From Jeotgalibacillus proteolyticus (GTDB lineage: Bacteria > Bacillota > Bacilli > Bacillales > Jeotgalibacillaceae), in the NCBI RefSeq assembly GCF_002926065.1, contig NZ_PREZ01000004.1, forward strand, positions 124,001-188,000: 64,000 bases of DNA, in the 5' to 3' direction. Of this stretch, positions 40,156-49,377 are shown piece after piece; within the stretch, counting starts at the first letter, position 1; the number at the start of each line of letters is the position of its first letter. Both the position numbers and the translations under genes were made by a program. The notes beneath the pieces are model-generated. The model saw only the letters and a program-made list of their open reading frames with translations. It had not been told where the DNA came from and did no database searches.

Positions 40156-41292
40156 TTATTCCTCAAGGTCTTCAAGCAATTCGTTATAAACAGCTTCCAT
40201 TTCTTGAAGAATGATTGGCAAAGCGTAGTGCTGGTTTACTTTTTTTCTTCCCTGCTTTCCGAAACGTTTTGCAATTGCGGGGAATTTAAGCAATATGCTG
40301 CAATACTCACTCAGTCTAGATGGGGATTTAACCGGGATTAAAAAGCCGTTATGACCATTCACAACTAAATCCCTGATCCCTCTTATGTCCGTTGCGATGA
40401 CAGGCACTTCCATTGCCATCATTTCCATTAACGATCGCGGAAGCCCTTCGCGCAGAGAAACAAGCAGACCAATATCTGTGATGCTTAGAATAGACGGGAT
40501 ATCACGGACAAAGCCGAGACATTTAACTTCATTTTCAAGACCTCTCTCTTTAATTTCCTTTTCAAGCTCCTCCTTCTTATCTCCTTTTCCGATCAGAAGA
40601 AAAACAAAATCAGAACGTGATTTTTTCAGCTTTTCACAGGCCTCAATCACATCTATTTGACGTTTGTTTTCATTAAGCTCAGCAATATGAGTAATGACTT
40701 TTTTATCCGGCAGTATACCTAGCTGCTGTTTGAGAAAGGCTTTCTCTCCCGGCGTCGTCTTTTTTGGAAAAAAAATATCCGTATCAACTCCAACACCATG
40801 TACATGGCTGATAGATGTGTTTTTAAACAACTCCTTTGCTGCTTTTAAATCATCTGTATTGGTTACAACCAGCTTTGACGTTTTATAGCTCGCTATTTTT
40901 TCAACCAGCTTGAAAATAGCGTTTTTTATAAAGCCTTCCTGCTCATTAAAATGAAAGCCATGTGCCGTGTAAATCGTGATATGCTGTTTCAATGCTGCCA
41001 TTCTGGTTAAAAAAGAAGCAATCGGCGTATGCAGATGAAGGATCGAATAATTCTTGCTCACGCTCCTTATTTTAAAAAAAGCCTTGATATTGCCCGGGTG
41101 AAAGAGAGACCGGCTGAACGGCACATGGTGAAGGCAGACACCTAACGCCTTTAGCTGATCAATCGATCCGTCATCCATATTTGCTGCAACCCCCACTGCA
41201 AATCCTCTATCAAGGAAATAGCGGATATGCGGAAGTAAAAATGCTTCTGCTGTTCGGGAAATGGTGGTCACAAATAAGATTCTTCTCTTCAC
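40156..41292 (-). CDS. Glycosyltransferase family 4 (EpsD-like)
   Basis: 378-residue GT-B transferase. The N-terminus MKRRILFVTTISRTAEAFLLPHI and the segment ILHLHTPIASFLTRMAA resemble EpsD/WbpH-type enzymes. The C-terminal donor domain has FLLIGKGDKKEELE, CLGFVRDIPSIL and the EX7E motif REGLPRSLMEMMAMEVPVIATDI. The ATG overlaps the stop of the preceding membrane-protein gene by 4 bp (ATGA), implying coupled translation. Confidence 0.9.
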   Translation of the reverse strand: MKRRILFVTTISRTAEAFLLPHIRYFLDRGFAVGVAANMDDGSIDQLKALGVCLHHVPFSRSLFHPGNIKAFFKIRSVSKNYSILHLHTPIASFLTRMAALKQHITIYTAHGFHFNEQEGFIKNAIFKLVEKIASYKTSKLVVTNTDDLKAAKELFKNTSISHVHGVGVDTDIFFPKKTTPGEKAFLKQQLGILPDKKVITHIAELNENKRQIDVIEACEKLKKSRSDFVFLLIGKGDKKEELEKEIKERGLENEVKCLGFVRDIPSILSITDIGLLVSLREGLPRSLMEMMAMEVPVIATDIRGIRDLVVNGHNGFLIPVKSPSRLSEYCSILLKFPAIAKRFGKQGRKKVNQHYALPIILQEMEAVYNELLEDLEE

Positions 41293-42581
41293 GTGGAACC
41301 AGCTCTCCTATTGAATCCAAGCTTTTTGAAGAAAATCAGCGGTAATAATAGTGCCATAGCCGCCAGCCTGTAACGATAGATTGACCCGATATTTGGCAAG
41401 CTGAAGGAAACAGCAATAAAAATTGAAAATGCATAAAGAAAAATCATTTTTCCGTTGTGGTTAGCGAAAATGTCTTCACGGTTTTTCCAAATATAATAAT
41501 AAAGAACGTACCAGCAAAGCATTTCAAAGGCTGACATGATATAAATTGCCTGGCTAAACGAAAACCATTGCCACGGAAATGGTGCGAAAATGGAAAACGG
41601 CAGCTGAACCAGCCAGCGGACTTCAGCTGGAAAAAGTGTAACAAGATGGATTCCTGAGCCGCCATCCAGAGCAATTTCATTAATTCGCTGAACGCCTGAT
41701 TCAGACGTGGAACTTCCCAAGGTCTGAACAACGATGTCTCCTGCAGTTGTAATACTGAAGACCGCTACAGCTGCAAGAATTAAAAAGACGTTACGAAGAA
41801 AGCTGCTTCTTCCTCTAAAAAACTGAATAGCAAGGTAGATCACGATCGGAAGCGAAATGGCGAGCAGAAACTGAGGCCTCATGTAGCTGATCATGACGAT
41901 CCCGCTTAGACCAATCAGTAAATCACTAACCTGAATCTTTTTCCTGCTAAGCGCCAGAACAAAAAAGCCTGCCAGAACCATTCCTACCACCACAAAAGCA
42001 TCCTTTAAAAGAGAAATGGACCAGAAGATAGCGCTTGGGAACAGGCTCCATAATAACGCGGCAGCAGTTCCTGCCTTCTCGCCTCCTACCCGTGCACCCA
42101 GCTCATACAGAAGGGGAACAATAATAACTGAAACCCCGAGATTAATAAGCTGCGGGATATTCATATCAATTCCAAAGAGGTTATAAAGATACGCGACAAA
42201 AATGGTGTAGTTTAAATTCCCTTGCAAAGCCTCCGTCCAGGAATGAGTTGCCAACGCTTTAACCGCATCGCCGTGATACGCAAGTGCATCTATATCACCC
42301 GGGAAAAATCCGTCCAGTCCTGACTGATAAGAGTAAAGCTTTAACAGAATAAAGAGGACTATCCGGACTGAAACAGCTAAAAAGATAATTTTCAGAATAA
42401 ATGATGGATGTTTAAAAAAAGCAGAAAATGCGATGGCAATTAGAGTGGATACTAAAACGATTAAAAAATACATTCCTCCTGTGGGACCGATAAATGCCAC
42501 GAGCGCCCCGCTGAATACAGCTAAGCCAATGATAAACGTAAGCCATTGCACCCGATCGGTCATAAAACTTAGTTTTGGCAT
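41289..42581 (-). CDS. Polytopic membrane protein, GT-C-like glycosyltransferase or polymerase
   Basis: 430-residue protein with about ten to eleven predicted TM helices. A long non-hydrophobic loop after the third TM contains FFPGDIDALAYHGDA, acidic residues like those in the first external loop of PMT/ArnT GT-C enzymes. Polysaccharide polymerases of the Wzy type have a similar general look. In this operon no other gene is a candidate polymerase, so it may fill that role (inference). Confidence 0.72.
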   Translation of the reverse strand: MPKLSFMTDRVQWLTFIIGLAVFSGALVAFIGPTGGMYFLIVLVSTLIAIAFSAFFKHPSFILKIIFLAVSVRIVLFILLKLYSYQSGLDGFFPGDIDALAYHGDAVKALATHSWTEALQGNLNYTIFVAYLYNLFGIDMNIPQLINLGVSVIIVPLLYELGARVGGEKAGTAAALLWSLFPSAIFWSISLLKDAFVVVGMVLAGFFVLALSRKKIQVSDLLIGLSGIVMISYMRPQFLLAISLPIVIYLAIQFFRGRSSFLRNVFLILAAVAVFSITTAGDIVVQTLGSSTSESGVQRINEIALDGGSGIHLVTLFPAEVRWLVQLPFSIFAPFPWQWFSFSQAIYIMSAFEMLCWYVLYYYIWKNREDIFANHNGKMIFLYAFSIFIAVSFSLPNIGSIYRYRLAAMALLLPLIFFKKLGFNRRAGST

Positions 42582-42684
42582 TTAATCACCTACCAATCTT
42601 TGGTGGACATAATGACGATATAGATTCATACGCCCATTTTAAACAGGCGCTGAATACTGTATTAGCTGGAGGTTGCACCAGCTG

Positions 42685-44151
42685 TTAATGGTCCGTTTTT
42701 TTCCATCTGGCTTTAATTTTGTCCAGAAGCGGAAAGCTTTGACCTTTTAGAAGCAGCAAAAAGTTAATTTTCCTTGATGATAAAATTAAAAAGATGCTGT
42801 AACTGCTTAAATATAGGACGATTTGAAGCAGGAAATGAATTTGTGTTTGTTCTATTCCGATTAAAAGGCTGACCATGACGACAAATGGAAGCAGAACAAT
42901 CGTAAAGTGCCGCAGGTATTCCTTCCAATTCAGTTCCATATCCCGAAAACAAACAAACATTAACAAAAGAGGATAAACCATATAGGATATAGCAGTACCA
43001 AGAGCTACTCCATTGATGAAAAATCCGTTTTGTATCATGAACAGATTTAAAATTAAATTAATCAAAATGCCACAGCACAATACTTTAAAGTAACTCCATT
43101 CCTTGTGAACGACGGTCAGATAATGGGCGTAAAGCATTGCCCATAGGAAAAAAAACAAACCAACGATAACGATCCTTGCTGCCGTTGTACCGGATACAAA
43201 TTCCGGCATTAAAAGCTCGACAAACCATGGAAATCCAAAGAATGCAATCCCTAATAAAACCGGGCTGGCATAAGACAGCAAAATGGTCGGTTGAAGAATA
43301 ATTGGCATCAGGGCTTTCTTATCACCCGTTAACCCGTAATGGTAATTGATTTTAGGATACATGACCTGGTGGAATACAGCCGGAAGCACCATGATTCCCT
43401 GATAAATAAAAGCGATCATTCCATAATGCCCGACCGATTCAGAATCATAAAACGTAAAGACGAGCAGCCGGTCCATTGTAGTAAATAGACTGAGCAGCAG
43501 TCCAATCAATGTGATTCGGAATCCGTAGGCGAGCATTTTTTTCAGCAGTTTCTTATCAATCTTCATTGCCGGTTTTTGTTTCAGTTTTATCCTGCTGTAT
43601 ACTAGAGCAGCTAAGCTTCCAATGAACACCCCTAAAAACAGCCCGTAAATCCCAAAGAGTAAAGCGCATAACGCCATAATGACATATTGGACAGAACCGA
43701 TGATCAACTGGATCACAGCCACTTTTGAGAACTGCTGACTCGTTAAATAATAGTGGTTATAAAACAGGACAAGGTTTTGAATCGGGACAAGAAGCATGGC
43801 GATAATGCCTAGAGCCGTTTCGGTATATGTTAAAGGAAGGACAAGTAAAACAAGTACACCAAGAATGGAGCCTCCTGACGAGAGGAACATCCATGTGTAA
43901 ACGGTGCTTCTTATTTTGATTGCCTGACCTGTGTTGCCCTGCCCCAAAACACGGGGTACATCTCTGCTGAATCCTTCCAAAATCCCAAACTGCAAATAAT
44001 AGCCATATACTAAAAACAGTGAATAGATCAGCCACAATCCGTATTCTTCAGGACCCAGAATATTTCGTATCCAAATTCCCGTAATAAAACTAATGGCTGC
44101 TGAACACGCTGAAACAATAAATAGGCTTGATGGATTTTCTCTACCAGGCAT
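42685..44151 (-). CDS. Polysaccharide flippase (Wzx/EpsK-like)
   Basis: 488-residue MOP-superfamily protein with about 14 TM helices. The N-terminal GIWIRNILGPEEYGLWLIYSLF is the classic Wzx motif. It should flip lipid-linked repeat units across the membrane. Third gene of the polysaccharide operon after the phosphoglycosyl transferase and Wzz-like genes. Confidence 0.88.
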   Translation of the reverse strand: MPGRENPSSLFIVSACSAAISFITGIWIRNILGPEEYGLWLIYSLFLVYGYYLQFGILEGFSRDVPRVLGQGNTGQAIKIRSTVYTWMFLSSGGSILGVLVLLVLPLTYTETALGIIAMLLVPIQNLVLFYNHYYLTSQQFSKVAVIQLIIGSVQYVIMALCALLFGIYGLFLGVFIGSLAALVYSRIKLKQKPAMKIDKKLLKKMLAYGFRITLIGLLLSLFTTMDRLLVFTFYDSESVGHYGMIAFIYQGIMVLPAVFHQVMYPKINYHYGLTGDKKALMPIILQPTILLSYASPVLLGIAFFGFPWFVELLMPEFVSGTTAARIVIVGLFFFLWAMLYAHYLTVVHKEWSYFKVLCCGILINLILNLFMIQNGFFINGVALGTAISYMVYPLLLMFVCFRDMELNWKEYLRHFTIVLLPFVVMVSLLIGIEQTQIHFLLQIVLYLSSYSIFLILSSRKINFLLLLKGQSFPLLDKIKARWKKTDH

Positions 44152-44213
44152 TACGCTACAAACTCCTTACCAGGCATTTTCAATTTTTCCTACTGACCTG
44201 GAATGGCTTTTTC

Positions 44214-44825
44214 TTAGTTCTTTCTGAAACGATGAACAGCAAATGTCAGCCAGAGGGAGAAGATAAACGACAATACAAAAGTGATGCCAATAATGAGAAG
44301 CGGTTGAGGGAAAATAGGATCATGATTTACAGTTGCTTTATTTAACACCTTGGAATTCTTTTCAGATAAGTTCATAATATGCTGGACTTTTTGATCAAAG
44401 GAGAAGGAAATCGCATTTGCAATCAGTGAAGCCTCAAGAGGGCTTGAGTATTCAACCCGCAGCTGAACGACCTGAGAATCCTGCTTACTTGATACAAACA
44501 CATCATCTTCATCAAAATTAATCATATGACCGTCATTTTGCAGGCGTTTTTTTGCATCATTGAGAATATAGGGGCTTTTTATAATATCCTGATACGTATT
44601 AACCAGCTTTAAGGAGTCGTCGATGTGACCTGTTAAAACGGGACTTTCTTTTGTTTGTTTTCCTGCAATCAGAATATCCACCTTTGATTCATACGTTGGC
44701 TCAATTACCTGGTAGGAAACATAAGCACTCGCAATAACTGCAGCCACTGTAAAAACAATAACGATCCATACTCTTTGTAATACAATAGAAAAAAATCGAG
44801 AGAAACTTAATTTTTCTTCTTTCAT
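44214..44825 (-). CDS. Wzz/YveK-type chain-length protein (EpsA-like)
   Basis: 203-residue polysaccharide co-polymerase with two flanking TM segments (VWIVIVFTVAAVIASAYVSY near the N-terminus and PLLIIGITFVLSFIFSLWL near the C-terminus) and an extracytoplasmic helical domain. The start at 44825 is supported by GAAAGGAAG. The cytoplasmic tyrosine kinase usually paired with this type of protein is not present in the window. Confidence 0.87.
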   Translation of the reverse strand: MKEEKLSFSRFFSIVLQRVWIVIVFTVAAVIASAYVSYQVIEPTYESKVDILIAGKQTKESPVLTGHIDDSLKLVNTYQDIIKSPYILNDAKKRLQNDGHMINFDEDDVFVSSKQDSQVVQLRVEYSSPLEASLIANAISFSFDQKVQHIMNLSEKNSKVLNKATVNHDPIFPQPLLIIGITFVLSFIFSLWLTFAVHRFRKN

Positions 44826-44878
44826 TTTCTTCTTCCTTTCTTTCAAAAAATACTTACAGATACCAATTGTTTTTTACA

Positions 44879-45484
44879 TTATGCTGAAGGCTCTTTTTTT
44901 GATCCGGTAAAGCGTTTCATCGTAGCAGAAGCAGGATGACTGATTCCAACCGGTTGAAAAACTCTGAGTATGGTCATACACAAAATTTTTACATCAAGTT
45001 GAAAAGTTCGATTTTCTACATACCAGACGTCCAGTTCGAACTTTTCCTCCCATGAAATAGCGTTTCGTCCGTTAACTTGCGCCCAGCCGGTTAATCCTGG
45101 TTTAATAAACAGCCGTTTAACCTGCTTCTGGTTATACAAGGGAATATATTCCATTAGCAGAGGCCTTGGGCCGATAAAGCTCATATCCCCCTTCCACACA
45201 TTGATTAGCTGAGGAATTTCATCAAGTGAATATTTCCGCATAAATATCCCCAGGCGGGTAAGTCTTTCCTTATCTGAAAGAGGCTTACCTTCCAACGTAA
45301 CTGCATTGGTCATCGTTCTGAATTTGTAAATCACAAATGGATGGCCGTGAAGCCCGGAACGTGTTTGCTTAAAGAGGATAGGAGATCCCAGGCAGCAATA
45401 CAGTAAAAGGGAAAGAAGAGCAAATAGGGGAAGCAATACAACAAGGAGAATACTGGAAAATGAAAAATCAATAAGCCTTTTCAT
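44879..45484 (-). CDS. epsL: Phosphoglycosyl transferase (EpsL/PglC-like)
   Basis: 201-residue monotopic enzyme transferring a sugar-1-phosphate from UDP-sugar to undecaprenyl phosphate, starting repeat-unit synthesis. It has an N-terminal re-entrant hydrophobic helix (IDFSFSSILLVVLLPLFALL), KFRTM, the catalytic Asp-Glu pair in RKYSLDEIPQL, GDMSFIGPRPL and KPGLTGWAQVNGRNAISWEEK. The short, PglC-like form fits a bacillosamine donor. First gene of the operon; the ATG at 45484 follows AGAGAGGTG. Confidence 0.9.
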   Translation of the reverse strand: MKRLIDFSFSSILLVVLLPLFALLSLLLYCCLGSPILFKQTRSGLHGHPFVIYKFRTMTNAVTLEGKPLSDKERLTRLGIFMRKYSLDEIPQLINVWKGDMSFIGPRPLLMEYIPLYNQKQVKRLFIKPGLTGWAQVNGRNAISWEEKFELDVWYVENRTFQLDVKILCMTILRVFQPVGISHPASATMKRFTGSKKEPSA

Positions 45485-45574
45485 CACGACACCTCTCTCC
45501 TTACTATATGGTTCTTGATTTCAATGAGTTACACTGATAAGGAGAAATGAAAATAGAAAGGAAGGATAAATAAG

Positions 45575-45973
45575 ATGCATAAAACTTTTCATCTTCGCAC
45601 AAATTCAAGAGATCAAATGATTGATATTACGGATGAAATTCAGCGCTTTCTAAAGGAGAATGACATTGAGGATGGCGTTGCTGTTGTTACCTCCCTTCAT
45701 ACAACAGCAGGAATTACCGTTAATGAAAATGCTGATCCTGATGTAAAAACGGATATGCTGATGCGGCTTGACGAGGTTTATCCATGGGAGCATAAAATGG
45801 ACATGCACGGGGAAGGTAATACAGCGGCCCATTTAAAAACAAGTACAGTCGGTCACGCCCAGACGTTAACGATCCAGGACGGCGAACTTCTGCTCGGAAC
45901 ATGGCAGGGAGTTTATTTCTGTGAATTTGATGGTCCAAGGCAAAGGAAATATCATGTTAAGGTCATTACCTAA
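45575..45973 (+). CDS. YjbQ/UPF0047 family protein
   Basis: 132-residue YjbQ-fold protein: [21 protein letters not shown] carries the conserved histidine and Asn/Glu cluster, and [30 protein letters not shown] is the C-terminal signature. Some members have weak thiamine-phosphate synthase activity, but the physiological role is not settled. It is divergent from the polysaccharide operon; the ATG follows GAAAGGAAGG. Confidence 0.9.
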   Translation: MHKTFHLRTNSRDQMIDITDEIQRFLKENDIEDGVAVVTSLHTTAGITVNENADPDVKTDMLMRLDEVYPWEHKMDMHGEGNTAAHLKTSTVGHAQTLTIQDGELLLGTWQGVYFCEFDGPRQRKYHVKVIT

Positions 45974-45986
45974 TACTTTACTAACA

Positions 45987-46020
45987 TAAAAAAGCTGTCT
46001 CCCGCATGAGGAGACAGCCT
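45987..46020 (-). terminator. Terminator of the PilZ gene
   Basis: Minus strand: AGGCTGTCTCC pairs with GGAGACAGCTTTTTT; it also lies after the YjbQ gene on the plus strand, where the T run is interrupted. Confidence 0.85.
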
Positions 46021-46041
46021 TCTGTCTTCTTATTCAATTTT

Positions 46042-46404
46042 TTACTGTTCTTTCACATACACCTTTAACTGTCTAATGATTTCTTCCTGCAGGTTTTCAT
46101 TATTCAAAAATTGAACACCGTAGGTATTTATATGGTTGTCTGTTTTTCCCCAAACAATTTTACCTCTGAAAATCATAAAACTATCATTTAAATAAAAATG
46201 GAGCAGAATTTTAATGGATTGATTCTCGGTAAAAGGAATGCTGAGACCTGACTGAATTCTGGCACCGCTTGGGCTAAGATCAAGCACCTTCATTTTCCCT
46301 TCACCTGTACGAAGCTCTTTCCCATTAATTTCATAGATGGAAAATTGCCCATCAATAGGATGATCAAATGAGAAGCGAAACGCTTCATTTCGTTTATACC
46401 TCAT
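46042..46404 (-). CDS. PilZ-domain protein (putative cyclic-di-GMP receptor)
   Basis: 120-residue stand-alone PilZ domain. The N-terminal RYKRNEAFRF contains the arginine motif and VLDLSPSGARI gives the DxSxxG motif, the two c-di-GMP contacts. It probably lets the cell respond to c-di-GMP. It lies some 560 bp from the start of the polysaccharide operon, on the same strand, though separated from it by the divergent YjbQ gene. A role in controlling that operon is plausible but unproven. Confidence 0.86.
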   Translation of the reverse strand: MRYKRNEAFRFSFDHPIDGQFSIYEINGKELRTGEGKMKVLDLSPSGARIQSGLSIPFTENQSIKILLHFYLNDSFMIFRGKIVWGKTDNHINTYGVQFLNNENLQEEIIRQLKVYVKEQ

Positions 46405-46481
46405 AGCTGGACTCCTTTTAACGAAATAAAATAAAGTTAAAAACTCTCTTTACTCTTGTTAGTCAATTATACCAATAGGCA

Positions 46482-46511
46482 CAAAAAAACGAACCTCTTT
46501 TGTGAGATTCG
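46482..46511 (-). terminator. Terminator of hxlR
   Basis: Minus strand: ACGAATCTC, loop ACAAAA, GAGGTTCGT then TTTTTTTG (one G-T pair), about 20 bp past the hxlR stop. Confidence 0.85.
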
Positions 46512-46532
46512 TATTATATAATGAAAATATTT

Positions 46533-46895
46533 TCAATTAAGCAGGGATTTTTGACTGTTCTTCTCTACAACATTCGCTGTATAGTCTTTTCCCCAGGTAT
46601 ACATTGCGTCAAGAATCGGCATCAGACTTTCCCCATTCACTGTGAGAGAATATTCTACCTTTGGCGGAACAACCGGATAAACCTCACGATGAACAATCTG
46701 ATCCTGTTCAAGCTCCCGAAGCTGATTCACCAGCATCCTCTGGGTAATCCCGGGCATAAGTGATTTCAATTCCCCAAAACGCTTAGTCCCTTCCTTGCCA
46801 AGATGCCATAAGATAAGCATTTTCCATTTCCCTCCAATCACAGAAAGAGTTAATTCCTTCTCACAATTAAACTTCTTATTTTGCATTCGGTTCAT
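46533..46895 (-). CDS. hxlR: HxlR-family transcriptional activator
   Basis: 120-residue winged-helix regulator: [46 protein letters not shown] and [12 protein letters not shown] are the HxlR-family landmarks. Divergent from hxlAB, which it should activate in response to formaldehyde, as in B. subtilis. The ATG has a GGAGGGATT ribosome binding site. Confidence 0.92.
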   Translation of the reverse strand: MNRMQNKKFNCEKELTLSVIGGKWKMLILWHLGKEGTKRFGELKSLMPGITQRMLVNQLRELEQDQIVHREVYPVVPPKVEYSLTVNGESLMPILDAMYTWGKDYTANVVEKNSQKSLLN

Positions 46896-46926
46896 CTAAA
46901 TCCCTCCAAAGCCTATTGTATCAGAC

Positions 46927-46935
46927 AGTATACTT
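46927..46935. promoter_or_regulatory. Putative HxlR box 1
   Basis: AGTATACTT, a word repeated identically 60 bp downstream. On the minus strand its palindromic core TATACT could be the -10 element of hxlR. Confidence 0.5.
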
Positions 46936-46986
46936 TTTAGCACTATGTACCTTAAGAGTGCATATTTTTAATTTAAAAAAGTACCT

Positions 46987-46995
46987 AGTATACTT
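46987..46995. promoter_or_regulatory. Putative HxlR box 2 / hxlA -10 region
   Basis: AGTATACTT preceded by GTACCT; TATACT at 46989-46994 is a plausible -10 for hxlA, with a poor -35 (TTTTAA) 17 bp upstream, as expected for an activator-dependent promoter. Confidence 0.5.
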
Positions 46996-47053
46996 GCTCT
47001 AATGGTTCATTTATTTGAACTATAACTAAGAATCTATTAGGAGTGACGCGGAA

Positions 47054-47686
47054 ATGGAACTGCAATTAGCATTAGATTTAGTCAACATACCGGAAGCAAT
47101 CGAATTGGTTAAAGAAGTCGAGGAGCATATCGATATTGTTGAAATCGGTACGCCTGTCGTTATAAATGAAGGACTAACTGCAGTAAAGCAGGTTAAAGAA
47201 GCATTCCCTAATTTGAAAGTACTAGCAGATCTTAAAATCATGGATGCAGCAGGCTACGAGGTCGGCCAGGCTTCAAAAGCAGGCGCTGATATCATTACCA
47301 TTCTTGGCGCAGCGGAAGACGCATCTATTCAAGGTGCTGTAGAAGAAGCTAAAAAACAGAGCAAGAAGGTCCTTGTTGATATGATCGCAGTGAAGGATCT
47401 TGCAAAGCGTGCAGAGGAAATTGACGCATTAGGTGTTGATTATATCTGTGTTCATACAGGCTATGATCTTCAGGCAGCAGGAAAGAATTCATTTGAAGAT
47501 CTTCAAACGATTAAAGATGTTGTAAAAAATGCTAAAACGGCAATTGCCGGCGGTATAAAGCTCGACACCCTTCCTGAAGTCATAAAGGTTAAGCCTGACC
47601 TCGTGATTGTTGGTGGCGGAATTACCGGACAGGAAGATAAGAAAGCTGCAGCCTCAGCTATGCAAGAACTTATCAAACAAGGGTAA
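47054..47686 (+). CDS. hxlA: 3-hexulose-6-phosphate synthase
   Basis: First enzyme of the ribulose monophosphate pathway, condensing formaldehyde with ribulose 5-phosphate; in Bacillus it detoxifies formaldehyde. The 210-residue length equals that of the B. subtilis enzyme. It belongs to the orotidine decarboxylase superfamily, with ALDLV, EIGTPVVINEG and the Asp-x-Lys-x-x-Asp motif ADLKIMDAAGYE. The ATG follows AGGAG. Directly followed by hxlB. Confidence 0.96.
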   Translation: MELQLALDLVNIPEAIELVKEVEEHIDIVEIGTPVVINEGLTAVKQVKEAFPNLKVLADLKIMDAAGYEVGQASKAGADIITILGAAEDASIQGAVEEAKKQSKKVLVDMIAVKDLAKRAEEIDALGVDYICVHTGYDLQAAGKNSFEDLQTIKDVVKNAKTAIAGGIKLDTLPEVIKVKPDLVIVGGGITGQEDKKAAASAMQELIKQG

Positions 47687-47695
47687 GTGCCTGAT

Positions 47696-48253
47696 ATGAA
47701 GACAACAGAATTTGCTGCAACGATAAGTGAAGAACTTCAAAATTCGGTTGGCTTAATTTCTGACGAAGAGGCTGAGAGATTAGTTGATGGAATTTTGAAC
47801 GCTAAAAAGGTATTTGTGGCAGGAGGCGGACGATCCGGTTTTATGGCCAAAGCCTTTGTTATGCGAATGATGCATTTGGGCATAGACGCTTATGTCATCG
47901 GTGAAACCGTTACGCCTACCTTTACAAAGGATGATTTATTAATTATCGGTTCAGGATCAGGTGAAACAAAAAGCCTTGTATCAATTGCGGAAAAAGCCAC
48001 CATGGTCGGCGGCACGATCGTTGCTGCAACCATTTATCCTCAGTCAACGATCGGTTCTCTTGCAACCTTTACTGTTACATTGCCCGGTTCTCCAAAGGAT
48101 CAGTCAGAAAGTGATTATAAAACGATCCAGCCAATGGGCTCGCTGTTTGAGCAAACCCTGCTTGTGTTCTATGATGCGCTCATTCTGCGCTTTATGGAAA
48201 AACAGGGTCTTGATAGCGGGAAAATGTATGGGAATCACGCGAATTTGGAATAG
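47696..48253 (+). CDS. hxlB: 6-phospho-3-hexuloisomerase
   Basis: SIS-domain isomerase that turns hexulose 6-phosphate into fructose 6-phosphate. From the ATG at 47696 the protein is 185 residues, the same as the B. subtilis enzyme (MKTTE... start); a GTG at 47687 would add three residues. Motifs: GGGRSGFMAKAFVMRMMHLG, IIGSGSGETKSL, MPGSPKDQS-like segment (LPGSPKDQSE) and IQPMGSLFEQTLL. It begins 9 bp after hxlA. Confidence 0.96.
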   Translation: MKTTEFAATISEELQNSVGLISDEEAERLVDGILNAKKVFVAGGGRSGFMAKAFVMRMMHLGIDAYVIGETVTPTFTKDDLLIIGSGSGETKSLVSIAEKATMVGGTIVAATIYPQSTIGSLATFTVTLPGSPKDQSESDYKTIQPMGSLFEQTLLVFYDALILRFMEKQGLDSGKMYGNHANLE

Positions 48254-48263
48254 GTAAGGACTC

Positions 48264-48301
48264 AAAAAAGCTCAGAGCGCGAAATCGCTCTGAGCTTTTT
48301 T
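48264..48301. terminator. Bidirectional terminator between hxlB and rlmN
   Basis: AAAAAAGCTCAGAGCG, loop, CGCTCTGAGCTTTTTT: a perfect stem with A/T tails on both strands, serving converging genes. Confidence 0.92.
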
Positions 48302-48306
48302 ATCGT

Positions 48307-49377
48307 TTAATTCGTTACTTTATCCTTTTTAATCTGTTTACTTCTAAGCTGTCCGCAGGCTGCATCAATATCAGAGCCCTGCTCTACACGCACACCACAG
48401 TTAATGCCGCGTTTTAGAAGCGTTTCATAAAACTCAACGATCGCTTTTTTCGTGCTTCGCTCGTATTGGTTATGCTCATCTACCGGGTTATACGGAATCA
48501 GGTTCACATAAGAAAGGTGGCGTTTATTGCTTAGCAGGTTGGCAAGCTGAATCGCTTCTTCTTTATGATCGTTGACATCCTTAAGCAAAATGTACTCAAA
48601 TGTAATTCTGCGGTTTGTTTTTTCCAGGTAATAATCAATTGCCGGCATCAGCTTTTCAAGTGGATACGCTCGGTTGATTTTCATAATCTGTGTACGCAAT
48701 TCATTGTTTGGCGCGTGAAGTGATACAGCCAGATTAATCTGGATATCTTCATCAGCAAAGTCATAAATTTTATTGGCAAGCCCGCTTGTTGATACGGTAA
48801 TATGACGTGCTCCAATTGAAAGCCCCTTCTGATCATTGATGACACGGAAGAAATCCATCATATTTGAGTAGTTATCAAACGGCTCTCCAATACCCATAAC
48901 AACGATGTGGCTGACACGTTCGTCTTTGCCCATGCTGTCTAAATGGTGCTGTACGTTCATGATCTGCTCAACGATTTCACCGCCTGAAAGGTCACGGTTC
49001 TTTTTCAGCAGTCCGCTTGCACAGAATGTACAGCCGATGTTACAGCCGACCTGTGTTGTTACACATACGGATAAACCGTAATTGAAGCGCATGAGGACAG
49101 TTTCGATCAGGTTGCCGTCCTGGAGCTTGAATAGGAATTTGATCGTGCCGTCTTCTGATTTTTGTACGACTTCTTCTTTAAGGGATTGAATGTAGAAGCT
49201 TTCCTCGAGAAGTGCGATACATTCGGTGTTAACGTTTTTCATTTGGGAGAAGTCGGTTACGCGTTTTTTATAGAGCCAGTCCCAAACCTGGGCTGCGCGG
49301 AATTTTTTTTGACCGCGCTCGGTCAGCCAGGCTGTGAGCTGGTCTGATGTTAATCCATAGATGGATGTTTTGTTCAT
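48307..49377 (-). CDS. rlmN: Dual-specificity rRNA/tRNA methyltransferase RlmN
   Basis: Radical-SAM enzyme methylating C2 of A2503 in 23S rRNA and A37 in some tRNAs. The 356-residue protein has the CxxxCxxC cluster motif [21 protein letters not shown] and the C-terminal catalytic cysteine in DAACGQLR. Absence of the Cfr-specific changes cannot be judged by eye, but length and motifs fit RlmN. Confidence 0.94.
   Translation of the reverse strand: MNKTSIYGLTSDQLTAWLTERGQKKFRAAQVWDWLYKKRVTDFSQMKNVNTECIALLEESFYIQSLKEEVVQKSEDGTIKFLFKLQDGNLIETVLMRFNYGLSVCVTTQVGCNIGCTFCASGLLKKNRDLSGGEIVEQIMNVQHHLDSMGKDERVSHIVVMGIGEPFDNYSNMMDFFRVINDQKGLSIGARHITVSTSGLANKIYDFADEDIQINLAVSLHAPNNELRTQIMKINRAYPLEKLMPAIDYYLEKTNRRITFEYILLKDVNDHKEEAIQLANLLSNKRHLSYVNLIPYNPVDEHNQYERSTKKAIVEFYETLLKRGINCGVRVEQGSDIDAACGQLRSKQIKKDKVTN

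Noticed and set aside
34269-45484. Polysaccharide locus as a defence or phage island
   Set aside because: No integrase, phage or nuclease genes; all products fit polysaccharide synthesis, and base composition does not differ obviously from the neighbours.
48307-49377. Reading rlmN as the resistance methyltransferase Cfr
   Set aside because: The synteny is that of a housekeeping gene, and length and motifs fit RlmN; nothing suggests acquisition.
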